Part shown: positions 1 through 10,039 of the stretch, one piece after another | Position numbering within the stretch: the stretch's first letter is position 1 | Layout of the letters: every line of letters starts with the position of its first letter | Assembly (NCBI RefSeq): GCF_033958435.1 | Contig: NC_134137.1 | Location: forward strand, 224,109,501 to 224,173,500 | DNA length: 64,000 nt | From: Carettochelys insculpta | Taxonomy: Eukaryota > Chordata > Testudines > Carettochelyidae | Reading direction: 5' to 3' | Translations under genes and position numbers: made by a program | The notes under the pieces: generated by a model | Database searches by the model: none | Seen by the model: the letters and a program-made list of their open reading frames with translations, nothing else | Told to the model about the DNA's origin: nothing

Positions 1-2
1 AT

Positions 3-713
3 GGCTACGTCTACACGTGAAGCCTGCATCGAAGTAGCTTATTTCGATGTAGCGACATCGAAATAGGCTATTTCGATGAATAACGTCTACACGTCCTCCA
101 GGGCTGGCAATGTCGATGTTCAACATCGACGTTGGGCAGCACCACATCGAAATAGGTGCTGCGAGGGAACGTCTACACGCCACAGTAGCACACATCGAAA
201 TAGGGGTGCCAGGCACAGCTGCAGACAGGGTCACAGGGAGGACTCAACAGCAAGCCGCTCCCTTAAAGGGCCCCTCCCAGACCCAGTTGCACTAAACAAC
301 ACAAGATCCACAGAGCCGACAACTGGTTGCAGACCCTGTGCATGCAGCATGGATCCCCAGCTGCAGCAGCAGCAGCCAGAAGCCCTGGGCTAAGGGATGC
401 TGCACACGGTGACCATAGAGCCCCACAGGGGCTGGAGAGAGAGTGTCTCTCAACCCCTCAGCTGATGGCCGCCATGACGGACCCCGCTATTTCGATGTTG
501 CGGGACGCGGATCTTCTACACGTGCCCTACTTCGACGTTCAACTTCGAAGTAGGGCGCTATCCCCATCCCCTCATGGGGTTAGCGGCTTCGATGTCTCAC
601 CGCCTAACGTTGATGTTAACATCGAAATAGCGCCCAACACGTGTAGCCGTGACGGGCGCTATTTCGAAGTTAGTGCCGCTACTTCGAAGTAGCATGCACG
701 TGTAGACGCGGCT
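3..713 (+). mobile_element. Harbinger-type MITE, copy A (711 bp)
   Basis: Non-autonomous DNA transposon. It begins GGCTACGTCTACACGTG and ends in the inverted form CACGTGTAGACGCGGCT. The base triplet after it is AAT and the two bases before it (the window edge) are AT, so a 3-bp duplication is likely but cut by the window start. The left half matches the transposase end of the complete element at 11724-15725. It carries the conserved CTTAAAGGGCCCCTCCCAG block at about 263 and an ATG at 349 opening a 14-codon reading frame (MDPQLQQQQPEALG, then stop) that resembles the transposase N-terminus. The right half matches, inverted, the leader of the Myb-like gene. Many TTCGA/TCGAA palindromes crowd both ends. 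It encodes no functional protein. Confidence 0.88.
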
Positions 714-716
714 AAT

Positions 717-1537
717 GGGTCCCTGGCTGCTCTTAAGTTGCTGTGCCCAGTGGGCCTCTGGGCTGCTCTCTGCTGCTCCCCAACCCCAGGTCTCTGTGTC
801 TGATGGGTACTCTGGCTGCTATCTGTGATGCTGTGCCCAATGCATATACCTGAAATTTCTCCTGTTTTCCAAATTCATCTGCGGAGACACAGTCTACAAG
901 TGCTGAGACAAGGCTTTGACTTGTCATTCAGTGGACTGTGGCGGAGCGCTCAATCCATCATTGGCTGCCAGTCACACTCTTGAGTTCCGTATACGTTGTC
1001 CAGCATACCCCACTAGGAGCAGGTGGGGAGAGAGCGAGTGCCAGGTGGGGGTGGACAGGGGTAAATTAGAAGGAACTGAGACCTTCCCTTCCCTGCTGTC
1101 TGTGCTCCTGATTCCGACTCCCTTGACAGGTCCGCATCTGCTAAGCATGCTGCAGTCAGTTCAAATCACTTCTCACTGAGAGCAGCAATTTAAAACCTTT
1201 AGGTCGTAATAGAAAAAGAGAGCGAGATCTGCATTTAGCTTTAATTAAGAAGTGGATGTGTTCTGAAAGACAGTAATATACCCTGGTGACAGGCCCACGC
1301 AGACATCCAGAAATCCCTAATTACATCCCGTTGTCTGAGTGCTGCTTCTCCTTCCTTCCTTGACATCCTGGCTTCTTGCTTCAGTCACACTCTGCTGAGC
1401 ACTTTGCAAAGACCAAAGTGCTGTCCTGAGCCAATACTGGACACAGCAGCACAAAATGGGCTCTAACTGCACCAACTCTTAGGTGAAAGAAAGAAGGTGA
1501 GATCCACTAACTATTATTTCTACAGGGATGTGCAAAC
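717..1537. other. Spacer between MITE copies A and B; no gene seen
   Basis: This is about 820 bases of unremarkable DNA separating two direct-orientation MITEs. I see no convincing reading frame, RNA gene or repeat. Because this spacer shares nothing obvious with the sequence flanking copy B on its right, the two MITEs look like separate insertions rather than one duplicated block. Confidence 0.5.
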
Positions 1538-1540
1538 AAA

Positions 1541-2251
1541 GGCTACGTCTACACGTGAACGCTACATCGAAATAGCTTATTTCGATGTAGTGACATCAAA
1601 ATAGGCTATTTCGATGAATAACATCTACACGTCCTCCAGGGCTGGCAACGTCGACGTTCAACATCGACGTTGCGCAGCACCACATCGAAATAGGCGCTGC
1701 AAGGGAACGTCTACACGCCAAAGTAGCACACATCGAAATAAGGGTGCCAGGCACAGCTGCAGACAGGGTCACAGGGTGGACTCAACAGCAAGTGGCTCCC
1801 TTAAAGGGCCCCTCCCAGACACAGTTGCACTAAACAACACAAGATCCACAGAGCCGACAACTGGTTGCAGACCCTGTGCATGCAGCATGGATCCCCAGCT
1901 GCAGCAGCAGCAGCCAGAAGCCCTGGGCTAAGGGCTGCTGCACACGGTGACCATAGAGCCCCACAGGGGCTGGAGAGAGAGAGTCTCTCAACCCCTCAGC
2001 TGATGGCCGCCATGGCGGACCCCGCTATTTCGAAGTTGCGGGACGCGCAATGACTACACGGCCCCTACTTTGACGTTGAACGTCAAAGTAGGGCACTATT
2101 CCTATACCCTCATGGGGTTAGCGGCTTCGACGTCTCGCCGCTTAACGTCGATGTTAACATCGAAATAGCGTCCAATACGTGTAGCTGTGACGGGCGCTAT
2201 TTTGAAGTTAGTGCCGCTACTTCAAAGTAGCGTGCACGTGTAGACACGGCT
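1541..2251 (+). mobile_element. Harbinger-type MITE, copy B (711 bp)
   Basis: It has the same length and internal order as copy A. The left end is GGCTACGTCTACACGTG and the right end CACGTGTAGACACGGCT. It is flanked by a perfect 3-bp duplication AAA (1538-1540 and 2252-2254). It contains the same transposase-leader block and 14-codon MDPQLQQQQPEALG start. It differs from copy A by scattered substitutions, many of them C-to-T or G-to-A changes at CpG, as expected for an old methylated insertion. No intact gene is present. Confidence 0.92.
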
Positions 2252-2536
2252 AAAGACTGGCAAAAGATAAGGGAGAAATTTCACTGAGAAATAAACACAC
2301 AGAACCAGACCTTTGGTTAGAATAAACTAGAGTCACGAGATAGATATCAAATGAGATCAATGAAACTATGCTGATTTACACCAGTGGAGGATATGGCCCC
2401 CAGAGTATAGAGGTATGCATAATTCACTTTTAACACTGCTGCAATATTTGAGGCAATAGCAGAGGAATTACACAGGTCAAGGGATTAGACAAGTCACCAC
2501 CCTTTGCCTTCTGTGAAGTTATTACAGAATCTAATA

Positions 2537-2863
2537 CAGGTTGAATCTCTCTAGTCTGGAACCCTTGGGACCTGACTGGCACTGAACCAGAGAATCTTTT
2601 GGCCCACAGAAGGTCAATATCATTTAGCAGCGTCACCAACCCTCCCACTCCTAACCGGGCTTTTAGAAGTCATTTAGGGATAAATTACAGTTAGCTAACC
2701 GCACAGAACACTGACAGCCAGGACTGGTGTCTGCAAACAAATATCATGGAGCCATGGGAATCTTGGCCAGTCCCATGATAGGTGGTCTTTCAGCTAACTA
2801 AAATCATGCCAAATTACAGATGTTGCCTGACAAGAGAGTTCCGGATTAGAGAGGTTCAACCTG
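2537..2863. mobile_element. Tigger-like (Tc1/mariner) MITE, copy 1
   Basis: It starts CAGGTTGAATCTCTCTAG and ends in the inverted form, with CTAATCC-type GGATTAGAGAGGTTCAACCTG. TA dinucleotides flank both sides (2535-2536 and 2864-2865), as expected for Tc1/mariner insertion. The terminus is like that of TcMar-Tigger MITEs known from amniotes (family knowledge, not searched). A second copy in the opposite orientation lies at about 61170-61497 and shares the internal segment around the phrase CACAGAACACTGACAGCCAGGA. No transposase remains. Confidence 0.8.
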
Positions 2864-2865
2864 TA

Positions 2866-3276
2866 CAAGTTGCACCTTTCAAATTTGTCACTATGTCATC
2901 TGGCACCATCCATGGTCTGGATGTTCCAGGATCAGAGAATCCCAGGGCTGGGGCCAGACCAGCACCCACAGGCCGGGGCTGGAGCAAAGCCAGAGTACCT
3001 GCCTACCGCACAGCAGGCGGAGGGGCAGAGCTCCCAACCTGCCCCTCAACATCCCAGGGCCTGGACCCAGAGCCTGCCCAAGAAGGCCACAAGCCAGAGC
3101 CAAAGTCCCCAGGCTGCTCAGAGCCCAGTAAACAGCCCCAGAAAGATTGGGCTGAGGCTGCAGCAGCCTGTGGGAGCCCGGGGACACTGTCACAGACCTC
3201 CATTGGTTCAGTAAATTCTCTTTTTTGGGACCCTTCAGGTCCCAACCATGCTGGACCAGGGAGGTGGAACCTGTAG
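2866..3276. mobile_element. GC-rich segment ending in a second Tigger-like terminus
   Basis: Directly after the Tigger-like MITE is a proline-rich, GC-rich stretch whose right edge (about 3252-3276) reads GGACCAGGGAGGTGGAACCTGTA. This is a diverged copy of the same inverted terminus. It may be a second related element inserted next to the first, or one longer element with an internal terminus. The reading frames in it are low-complexity and not believable genes. Confidence 0.4.
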
Positions 3277-3279
3277 GGA

Positions 3280-5590
3280 TTAAAACAAAAGTGTTCTATG
3301 AAAATTTAATAGGGTTCTGTAAAATGACTCAACATTATTTTGAAAGGAAGGGTCAGGAGTCTTCTGAGAGCTTTTTGGAACCACCTTTTAGCAGAAGTCT
3401 AACTAATAGAGGTTAATTTTTACAGATTTTTATGGCTCCACCACCCCAGGAATGCAGTGAGGAGAGAAGAGATTTCCAGGAGGAGCACTGTCCTGAGACA
3501 GGAGGTCGAGAAGGAGCTCTTACTGAGAAAGTATGGCTTTGACTCTTTCCCTCTCTCCTCTGAGGCATCACCTCAGAGGTAGGGGGAACCTTAAACAGGG
3601 CTGCCAAAGGGTTGCCTGGGCCAATTCAGGGACCCTGGTGGCTTGGACCAAAGGACTATACTCAAGGGCAGCCATGCCACAAACTGAGTAATTGAGTGAG
3701 CTAGGAAGCAGCCCAAGTGAAGCTGAACAGGATGTGCGACAAATGTAGGTCAGACCATGCTGTCATAGGGCCCTGGGTCACAGCCAAGGGAAGAGGGAGG
3801 ACCTGCAGACACCAGGTCTCACAATGTTCTAACTGAACACCAGCCAGGAGTTCCAGACACAGTGGACAAAAAGGAAGATGAGGGAAGCAGGCCTTGACCA
3901 TTAATTTTGCTGACTGAAGTGGCAACCTACTGCAGATGACAATTCAATTTTCTGGCCAACTCTAGTGGTACATAGCACACCCACCAAATGGGCCTGAATA
4001 CATGGTTTCCATATATCATCTTCTAATGCAAATCATTGACAAGGCCTGACCATTTAGGGGATCTGTACTCCCAGCAAGAGTTATGCTTTGATGGAGCACG
4101 ATATGCACTTTACTTGTAGGCATTCCATATCACGTTACACCCAGCAGCTGAGCATCCAGAGAAGCCAGGGGATACATACAATATTTACAGCATCCCTCAA
4201 AGGACTCAAAGCACTTCACAAACATGAATTAAGCATCACAACACCCCATAAAAGGAAAGAAGAGTCATTAGTTCCATTGTGTACTGGGGAGACAGATACA
4301 CCAAGAGACTAAGGCAAACATTTCCAAATTAGGTCATGATTCTGGGTCATTAAATTTTGGGGAGCCCCAACTTGAGACACCCAAAAGCCAAGACACCATA
4401 GGATACACATTCCTAGTGTCTGTGTCTCCCATGTCCATATGCTGACACATTGTGGGGCACAGGACAAGGTCTGGGCCCACCGACAGTGGGGGCAAAGGGG
4501 GAAGTTGCATTGGGGCCTGGCATTTCACAAAGGCCAGGAGCACTGCCTGCCCGTGCTGCTACTTCAGCAGCTGGCACTTCGGTCCCCTTTGAAATGCTGC
4601 AGCAGCAGTCCTCTGCTGTTCTGTGCAACTCTGAGGGAGAGAAGGTGGGGCTCAGTGCCCTGGTCCGAGCAGTGCTAAGGACTAACGGCTCTAGGCCCCG
4701 CTCTGTTCACCCTTTGTCCCACCCCTTCTGGGGCATGGAGCCATGCCCACCTCTCACCTTGACCCAGGGCCAGTGGTGGCTATTGGCCCTCTTGATTCAG
4801 ACCGAGCATGGCAGACTCAAGAGGGGAGGGGAAGGTGGACGTTTCAGGCAGTGAGATTTTAGGGACATCAAAACGTTCAGTAGCTATGCATAAGAAGGGC
4901 TGCTGATGCTCTAGTACAGGTCAACATTGGTCTGTTTGCTTGGAGCTCCGGAACCTCTAGAGCTACCCCTGAGGTGGACAAGATCCCCAGCTCTCTCTCG
5001 TCATAATCATCCTGAATCTGGGTCTTACCATCTAGCTTTGTCCTCTTTAATCTAGCTTTCTCCTGGAAAGCAAGTAGTGACATTTCCTCTGCCCGGCACC
5101 CCAGGGACTAAACCACCCAACATGGATTCCTCTAAACGTGAGATATGTTAATGTGTGGAGGAGAGGACTGAGCCTTCACTCGTTTTCCTCAAATTGCCAC
5201 CAGCACTGATCTGACCCCTTGCTGCAATCACAGCAAAGCTCTTTTCTATACCAATCCTTCCACATGTCCCTGGTTCCCATCTGCTGATCTCAGCAGTTCA
5301 GCTGCTCCTGTGGAAACCTCGACAGGAGCGCTACGGAGTACAGGGCACTGGCAGCTGCGGGATTTCTGAAACCACTGCATCATGTAGCTCTGTTCTGCAC
5401 CCTGTTAGACTACATCGTGGAAACAACACCGGTGGCTATGGCAGCCCTCTCAGCATGAGTGCTTCCCTGTGGCCCCGAACTGGTGTTAAAAATAGCAGGA
5501 AATTTTGGTGGGAGACAGCGCCAAAGAAGCTGAGAACTGAACGGACCATGGAGACTTAACTTATGGCTATACTTGCACTTGATTGACAAA
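3280..5590. other. No gene seen
   Basis: About 2.3 kb of mixed-composition DNA. Reading frames are short, overlap on both strands and lack recognisable domains. I see no tRNA-like, simple-repeat or terminal-repeat structure that I can support. Confidence 0.45.
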
Positions 5591-5999
5591 ACTTTTGTCA
5601 TTCACGAGTGCTAACACACACCGCAAAGATTTGCTGAGGCAAGTGCAAACGTAAACATTGCGTTTCTGCCAAGAAAGTGAAAGCCACTTATTTGGGGAAG
5701 CAGTATTTTGTTGGCAGACATGCCGATGAACAGCATTCACACATACGCTGACTTAGACATGTGTAGGCATGGTGTCCCTAGTCTGTTTGTCAGAGGCTGG
5801 ATATAGATGACAAGGGAGGGATCTCTTGATGATTACCTGTTCTGTTCACTCCCTTTGGGGTATCTGGCATTGACCACTGTTGGATAGTGGGCTAGATGGA
5901 CCTTTCATCTGATGCAAGGTGTCCATTCTTATGACTTTCAATGACAGGGCTGTGTGAACACAGCCTTGTTGCTAAAAGCTGTGTAGGGTAGACATATCC
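5591..5999. mobile_element. Possible degenerate MITE split by a CR1 tail
   Basis: The right edge (about 5978-5999) reads GTGTAGGGTAGACATATCC, similar to an inverted GGCTATGTCTAC-type terminus. Sequence left of the CR1 tail (about 5690-5770, AGCAGTATTTTGTTGGCAGACATG and beyond) and right of it look like two halves of one repeat. The left terminus could not be located, so boundaries are approximate and the call is tentative. Confidence 0.3.
5780..5933 (+). mobile_element. CR1 LINE 3' tail fragment
   Basis: A 3' untranslated fragment of a CR1 retrotransposon: the phrases GGGGTATCTGGCATTG, GGGCTAGATGGACCTTT and TGTCCATTCTTATG match, in order, the 3' end of the longer CR1 at 47225-47324. It is strongly 5'-truncated, as is usual for CR1. 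It appears to lie inside another repeat. Confidence 0.75.
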
Positions 6000-7337
6000 T
6001 AAGTGCCCTCCAGATCCAGGTAGCAGCATGTAGGCAAGAGTGTAGAGATGGAAAACAGGATTGCATCATGCTGTGGAGACAGAGACAATGTCTCTTTGCC
6101 TAGGCCTGCCAATAGGGCATCTCTCACCAGCACTATGTTCAGAAAGAAAATCACATTGGAACAACCTCCAGCCAGATTGTGGAGCCCTGCCAGGATGACA
6201 GCCCATCACAGCCAGAAACTCCAATAGGACAGGAGCTATTCTTAAGCCTGTTAGCGGGTGATCAAGTCTTCAGCAGAGAGTCAGAGATCAGCAGAAATCC
6301 TGCAGGTCTCCTCTTCCAGCGCAGGAAACCCCTCCAGTGTGCACTTCCCCTGGAGGCAGGTGGCGCTGACCTTCCTTCTTCCCCCTCCCAGGCTGGGATA
6401 TTGTGAGACTGGAGCCTCTGCTGTCAAACAACAAACTGCAGGCAACAGATTGTACACACAACTGTGCAAAAGCATCTCAGGAGGGATAATTAAAAACACA
6501 CAGAAAAATAAATGGCTTTTCTTTCTCACCCCCTTTTCCTCTTTAAGAAATAACGAGACAGGAGCAAGTGTCTGTATGCTAGAATGCCCGGAAAATCGGC
6601 AATTAACAAGCGTTACGCTCTTGCCTGTCTGCGATTTCCTCCCCGCAACTGTGGCTAAACGTTTAAATACATCACTTGGCTTGGCCTCCCCCACCTCCTC
6701 TCTACTCGTGCTGCAGCTCTGGAAACCCTCATACCTTCAGGCTTTCTATACAATGCATTTTTAAAGGCTGCATTTATTTGAAACACAGTGAAGTTTGCTG
6801 GCACCTAAAAAGTATATAAATTTGGTGTGTCCAAGTGTTTCATGAGTGTGTATGTTCAGAGGGACTAACTACCCCCATGAACACATGCCAAGATGCACTC
6901 AACCCTATCAACCAATGAGGTACCAGTGTTTGCATCAACAAAGTGGCCTATAGCATCCTCACTTCAGGAGCAATACAGTGTTTTACCAACAATGTAATCT
7001 AGAAAGTCAAACTGGATTCTTCCCTGGGACGCTAAGCGCCAACCACATTACCCTGAAGATTCTCATTAACAAACATGTATCAAACAAAGAAACAAAAAGG
7101 GAAGGTATTTGCCTGCTTTGTGGATGTTAAATAAACCCCGACTGTGTTTGAAAGCCAGGACTGAATCTTAAATTACTCCAATATGGAATTAGTGGAAAAA
7201 CATACTCTTAATAATCCCATGTACCAATCCATCAAATGGAGGCTACTGAAGATAAACAATATGCAAAGAGAAGCTTTCAACCAAGCAAAGGGAATGAAAT
7301 ACAAATGTAATCTTATCCCAGCACTCATCATCACACA
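6000..7337. other. No gene seen
   Basis: AT-leaning non-coding DNA. Overlapping reading frames on both strands around 6258-6764 have ordinary composition and no motif I recognise. No repeats were supported. Confidence 0.45.
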
Positions 7338-7985
7338 AAGGTGACCATCTGTCCTGTTTTTACTGGAACAGCCCCTTATTTAAGCTGTCTCACAGATGTC
7401 CCAATTTTTTAAGATAGGCAAATTGTCTCAAATGTTGAAGGGCTCCTGTTCCCTGGAACCCTGTGTCTTGGGGGTGGCAGCCTCTCCTGCAGGGAGCTCC
7501 TCCACTGGGTGGCTCCCCTGTTCCCGGGAGCTGTGTACCTTGTGCAGAGCTTCTCTGTGTGGCAGCTGCCCCATTCCCTGGCACCCCATGGTGGCAGCCC
7601 CCACTGCTGGTGAACTCCACAAGGTGGAGGCTGCCTCTTTCCTGGTGCCCTACACTTAGAGGGGGCAGCTCCCTCTGCCAGGGATCCCCTGCATCATTCC
7701 CCAGCCTCCCACACCTTAGGAAGGCAGATCCAGCTTCATTCTTTGCCCCTGCCTCCCGCTGGGAGGCTTTGAAACACCCCCCACCAGGGGGTTCTGGAGC
7801 ACCCACCCTCCACACCCCTTCATCCCTGTTGCTTCTCCATTGGAGGCTGAAGAGCCCTCATCCCTGGTTCCTCACCCAAGAGCAGCAGCCTCTATCTCCA
7901 AGGAGCTCTGACATGAGTCAGCAGCCCTGCCCCCATCCCCAGAGTCTGGTATCCCATATTTGCCACAGGGCAATGTGGTCACCCT
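7338..7985. mobile_element. hAT-type non-autonomous element (648 bp)
   Basis: Termini AAGGTGACCATCTGTCC on the left and GGGCAATGTGGTCACCCT on the right are inverted copies of the AGGGTGACCA-type hAT end. The flanks are ATCACACA (7330-7337) and ATAACACA (7986-7993), an 8-bp target duplication with one mismatch, as expected for hAT. The interior is GC-rich and contains long open frames on both strands (for example 7463-8113 plus and 7390-7815 minus). These are compositional and show no transposase domain. A related fragment occurs near 62138-62252. Confidence 0.8.
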
Positions 7986-7993
7986 ATAACACA

Positions 7994-9490
7994 CTCAATA
8001 ACTTAGCAACCCTACAGGGAGAATCCCCAAATCTGGGACTCCCACAAACCAATTCAGAGGAAAAAATGCTGGCTATCTATGCTGATGCTCTGGCTGAACT
8101 AGCATCTATGTAAGGTGGCCCCTAAGAAACTTGCACTGACCAGTGGTCTACTTTAATACCTGGACTGTATAGATCAACCTAGGAAAAAGGAAAATCATTA
8201 TATTTCAGAAAAACTATCAAAATAATCTAAAATTTTATTACAGTGAATAGACATTAAGCACATGCTGAATTATATATACCTAAGCCTCATAATAAATACA
8301 TGAGTGCACTTCAGACTGGATATGAAAGAATTACAAGAGAAAGCACCGCAGGTCTTCAGCACCATAAAGAATCCATTAGATTGATACAGCCCTGTGAGGA
8401 ACTATCTGCTAAAGCAATTTGATGGTATAATTTAGCACATTCTATTATATGGCAGAAAAGTCCAGTGCCCAACTTTAACAGATGAATAGAGTAACTGGGA
8501 TAAAATCTCATATCTAAAGTTTGGCAAATAACTATTGCACACGCACAAGGACTTCAACAACAACAGCTGCAGAGCAGAACTGGGATGATTTCCCCAGCTA
8601 ATCAATATACAATACACAGACAGCTTGTGGTGCCCTCTCAACCAATGGAGAAATTTTTCCCTCCATCCCAAAGCACCAGAGGATCAAAAATTAAATTCAC
8701 CAAAAAAAAAAAACAAACCATGATCCAATTCTTTCTTCTCTCTCTGGCCTTTATATTGCCACCCAACAGTATCTGAGCACTTTCCACTTAAACTCAGTAG
8801 CAGCAGCAAAATCAGTAATGGATTTCATGGATTTGCAGCCATTTCTCCCTTTACAAAACTCTGCTTCGAGGAAGGTTTTTGTTTTTTTTTTTTCTTTCTG
8901 GGAAGTGAATGGTTGGAGAGGAATTTTTGAAGACAAGACAAAGTTGTAATGGGTTTGAGACTAAAAACAGGCATTTTAATTTTGAGTGTCTTACGGTGGA
9001 CAGTTCTTCTCAGACAGGAATATTTTGCAGCCTTTCCTAAGGATGGCCCGACCATGACTTCACCTGATCTCCTCTGGAAGATTATTCCACAGGCCTTTAA
9101 CAGAGAATGCTGCGTTCCCAGCATTTATATACATTTTATCCTAAGTTTTGAGCTCTGAATTGTTCTAGAGAAACATAGTTGGTGCAGTGGTTCCCAGATG
9201 GAAATTTGGTCTTTGATGTAGCAGGGATTTCATCCATTAATTGCTTTGAAAGTTACACCAAAGTTTCAAAAAGGCATCGGAAGATTATAGGAGGAAGCAA
9301 AGGGGCTTGAATGTGGATCAGAAGTGGTCCAATAGCAAACAGCTTCATTCTGTAGCAGCTGGACAAGGAGGGCTCACAGCCACAGGGGGCCCCAGTCAAG
9401 GTGTGGAGGGGGCCAATGCCATGATCCCAGAATGGGTGGTACCGAGGGATTCAGCCCTTAGAACATGGGGCCCACCCTCCACATACTAGA
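7994..9490. other. No gene seen; short A/T homopolymers only
   Basis: AT-rich non-coding DNA with a poly-A run near 8701-8712 and a poly-T run near 8881-8892. No domain-bearing reading frame was found. Confidence 0.45.
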
Positions 9491-9494
9491 GGCA

Positions 9495-9600
9495 CACAGA
9501 ATTCAAAGGGGGCCCAGGCTCCAGGCCCCCTTGAAGCACTCGTCCCAGTGCAATTGTCCCCCTAGCCCTCCCTCATCGGCAGGCTTGAGGTTGACCATGT
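9495..9600 (-). repeat. GC-rich foldback repeat, copy R1 (partial)
   Basis: It contains GAATTCAAAGGGGGCCC followed closely by GGCCCCCTTGAAGCAC, an inverted pair that forms the core of a repeat seen again at 10040, 43360, 59690 and 63590. Beyond the core it reads, inverted, GCCTGCCGATGAGGGAGGG, like the flanks of copy R5. The central arm is shortened here. Confidence 0.55.
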
Positions 9601-10039
9601 GCATTGCCTTCACGTTCAGCTACAGTGATCCAGACGAGTGGTGACAGACACATGTACTACTGAGGCAAGGTCCTTGCCTAGGAGGAAAGGACAAAGTTCC
9701 TAAAAAGTTGAGTTGAAAGAGGGCATTTTTGTAAAGCGATGCTACCTGCTTATGAAATCTTAGTGAAGAGTCCAATGGGCCTCTGAGAAGTTGCACCTCT
9801 TTGATTAATGAGGGCTAAGTGCCTGTATTCAATGGTAGAGTAAACCTCTTGGGCAGCTCTTCCGTGGGTTTCTCTTATCCAACCAGCATCGGTTCAGTTG
9901 TGCCTGGGTTCAGATTCAGTCAGCTGGTCTTCCTCCAAGAGCTTATTTCCTGTAGACATTCTCAGATTGCAGGTGTGGTAGTGGTTGCACCCGCAGACAA
10001 TGAGGTATACCATTTAGAGTCATTAGCATACTGTTGGCA

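Noticed and set aside
76..393. 105-codon frames in MITE copies A and B as genes
   Set aside because: They run through the terminal palindromes and leader, share no domain with any protein I know, and differ in other copies. Only the 14-codon MDPQL start is meaningful, as a transposase remnant.
2782..3276. Proline-rich frames as a host protein
   Set aside because: Frames are open on both strands at once, composition is low-complexity, and the region ends in a transposon terminus.
7390..8113. Long frames inside the hAT element as a transposase
   Set aside because: No hAT dimerisation or BED-finger motif. The frames overlap on both strands in GC-rich DNA.
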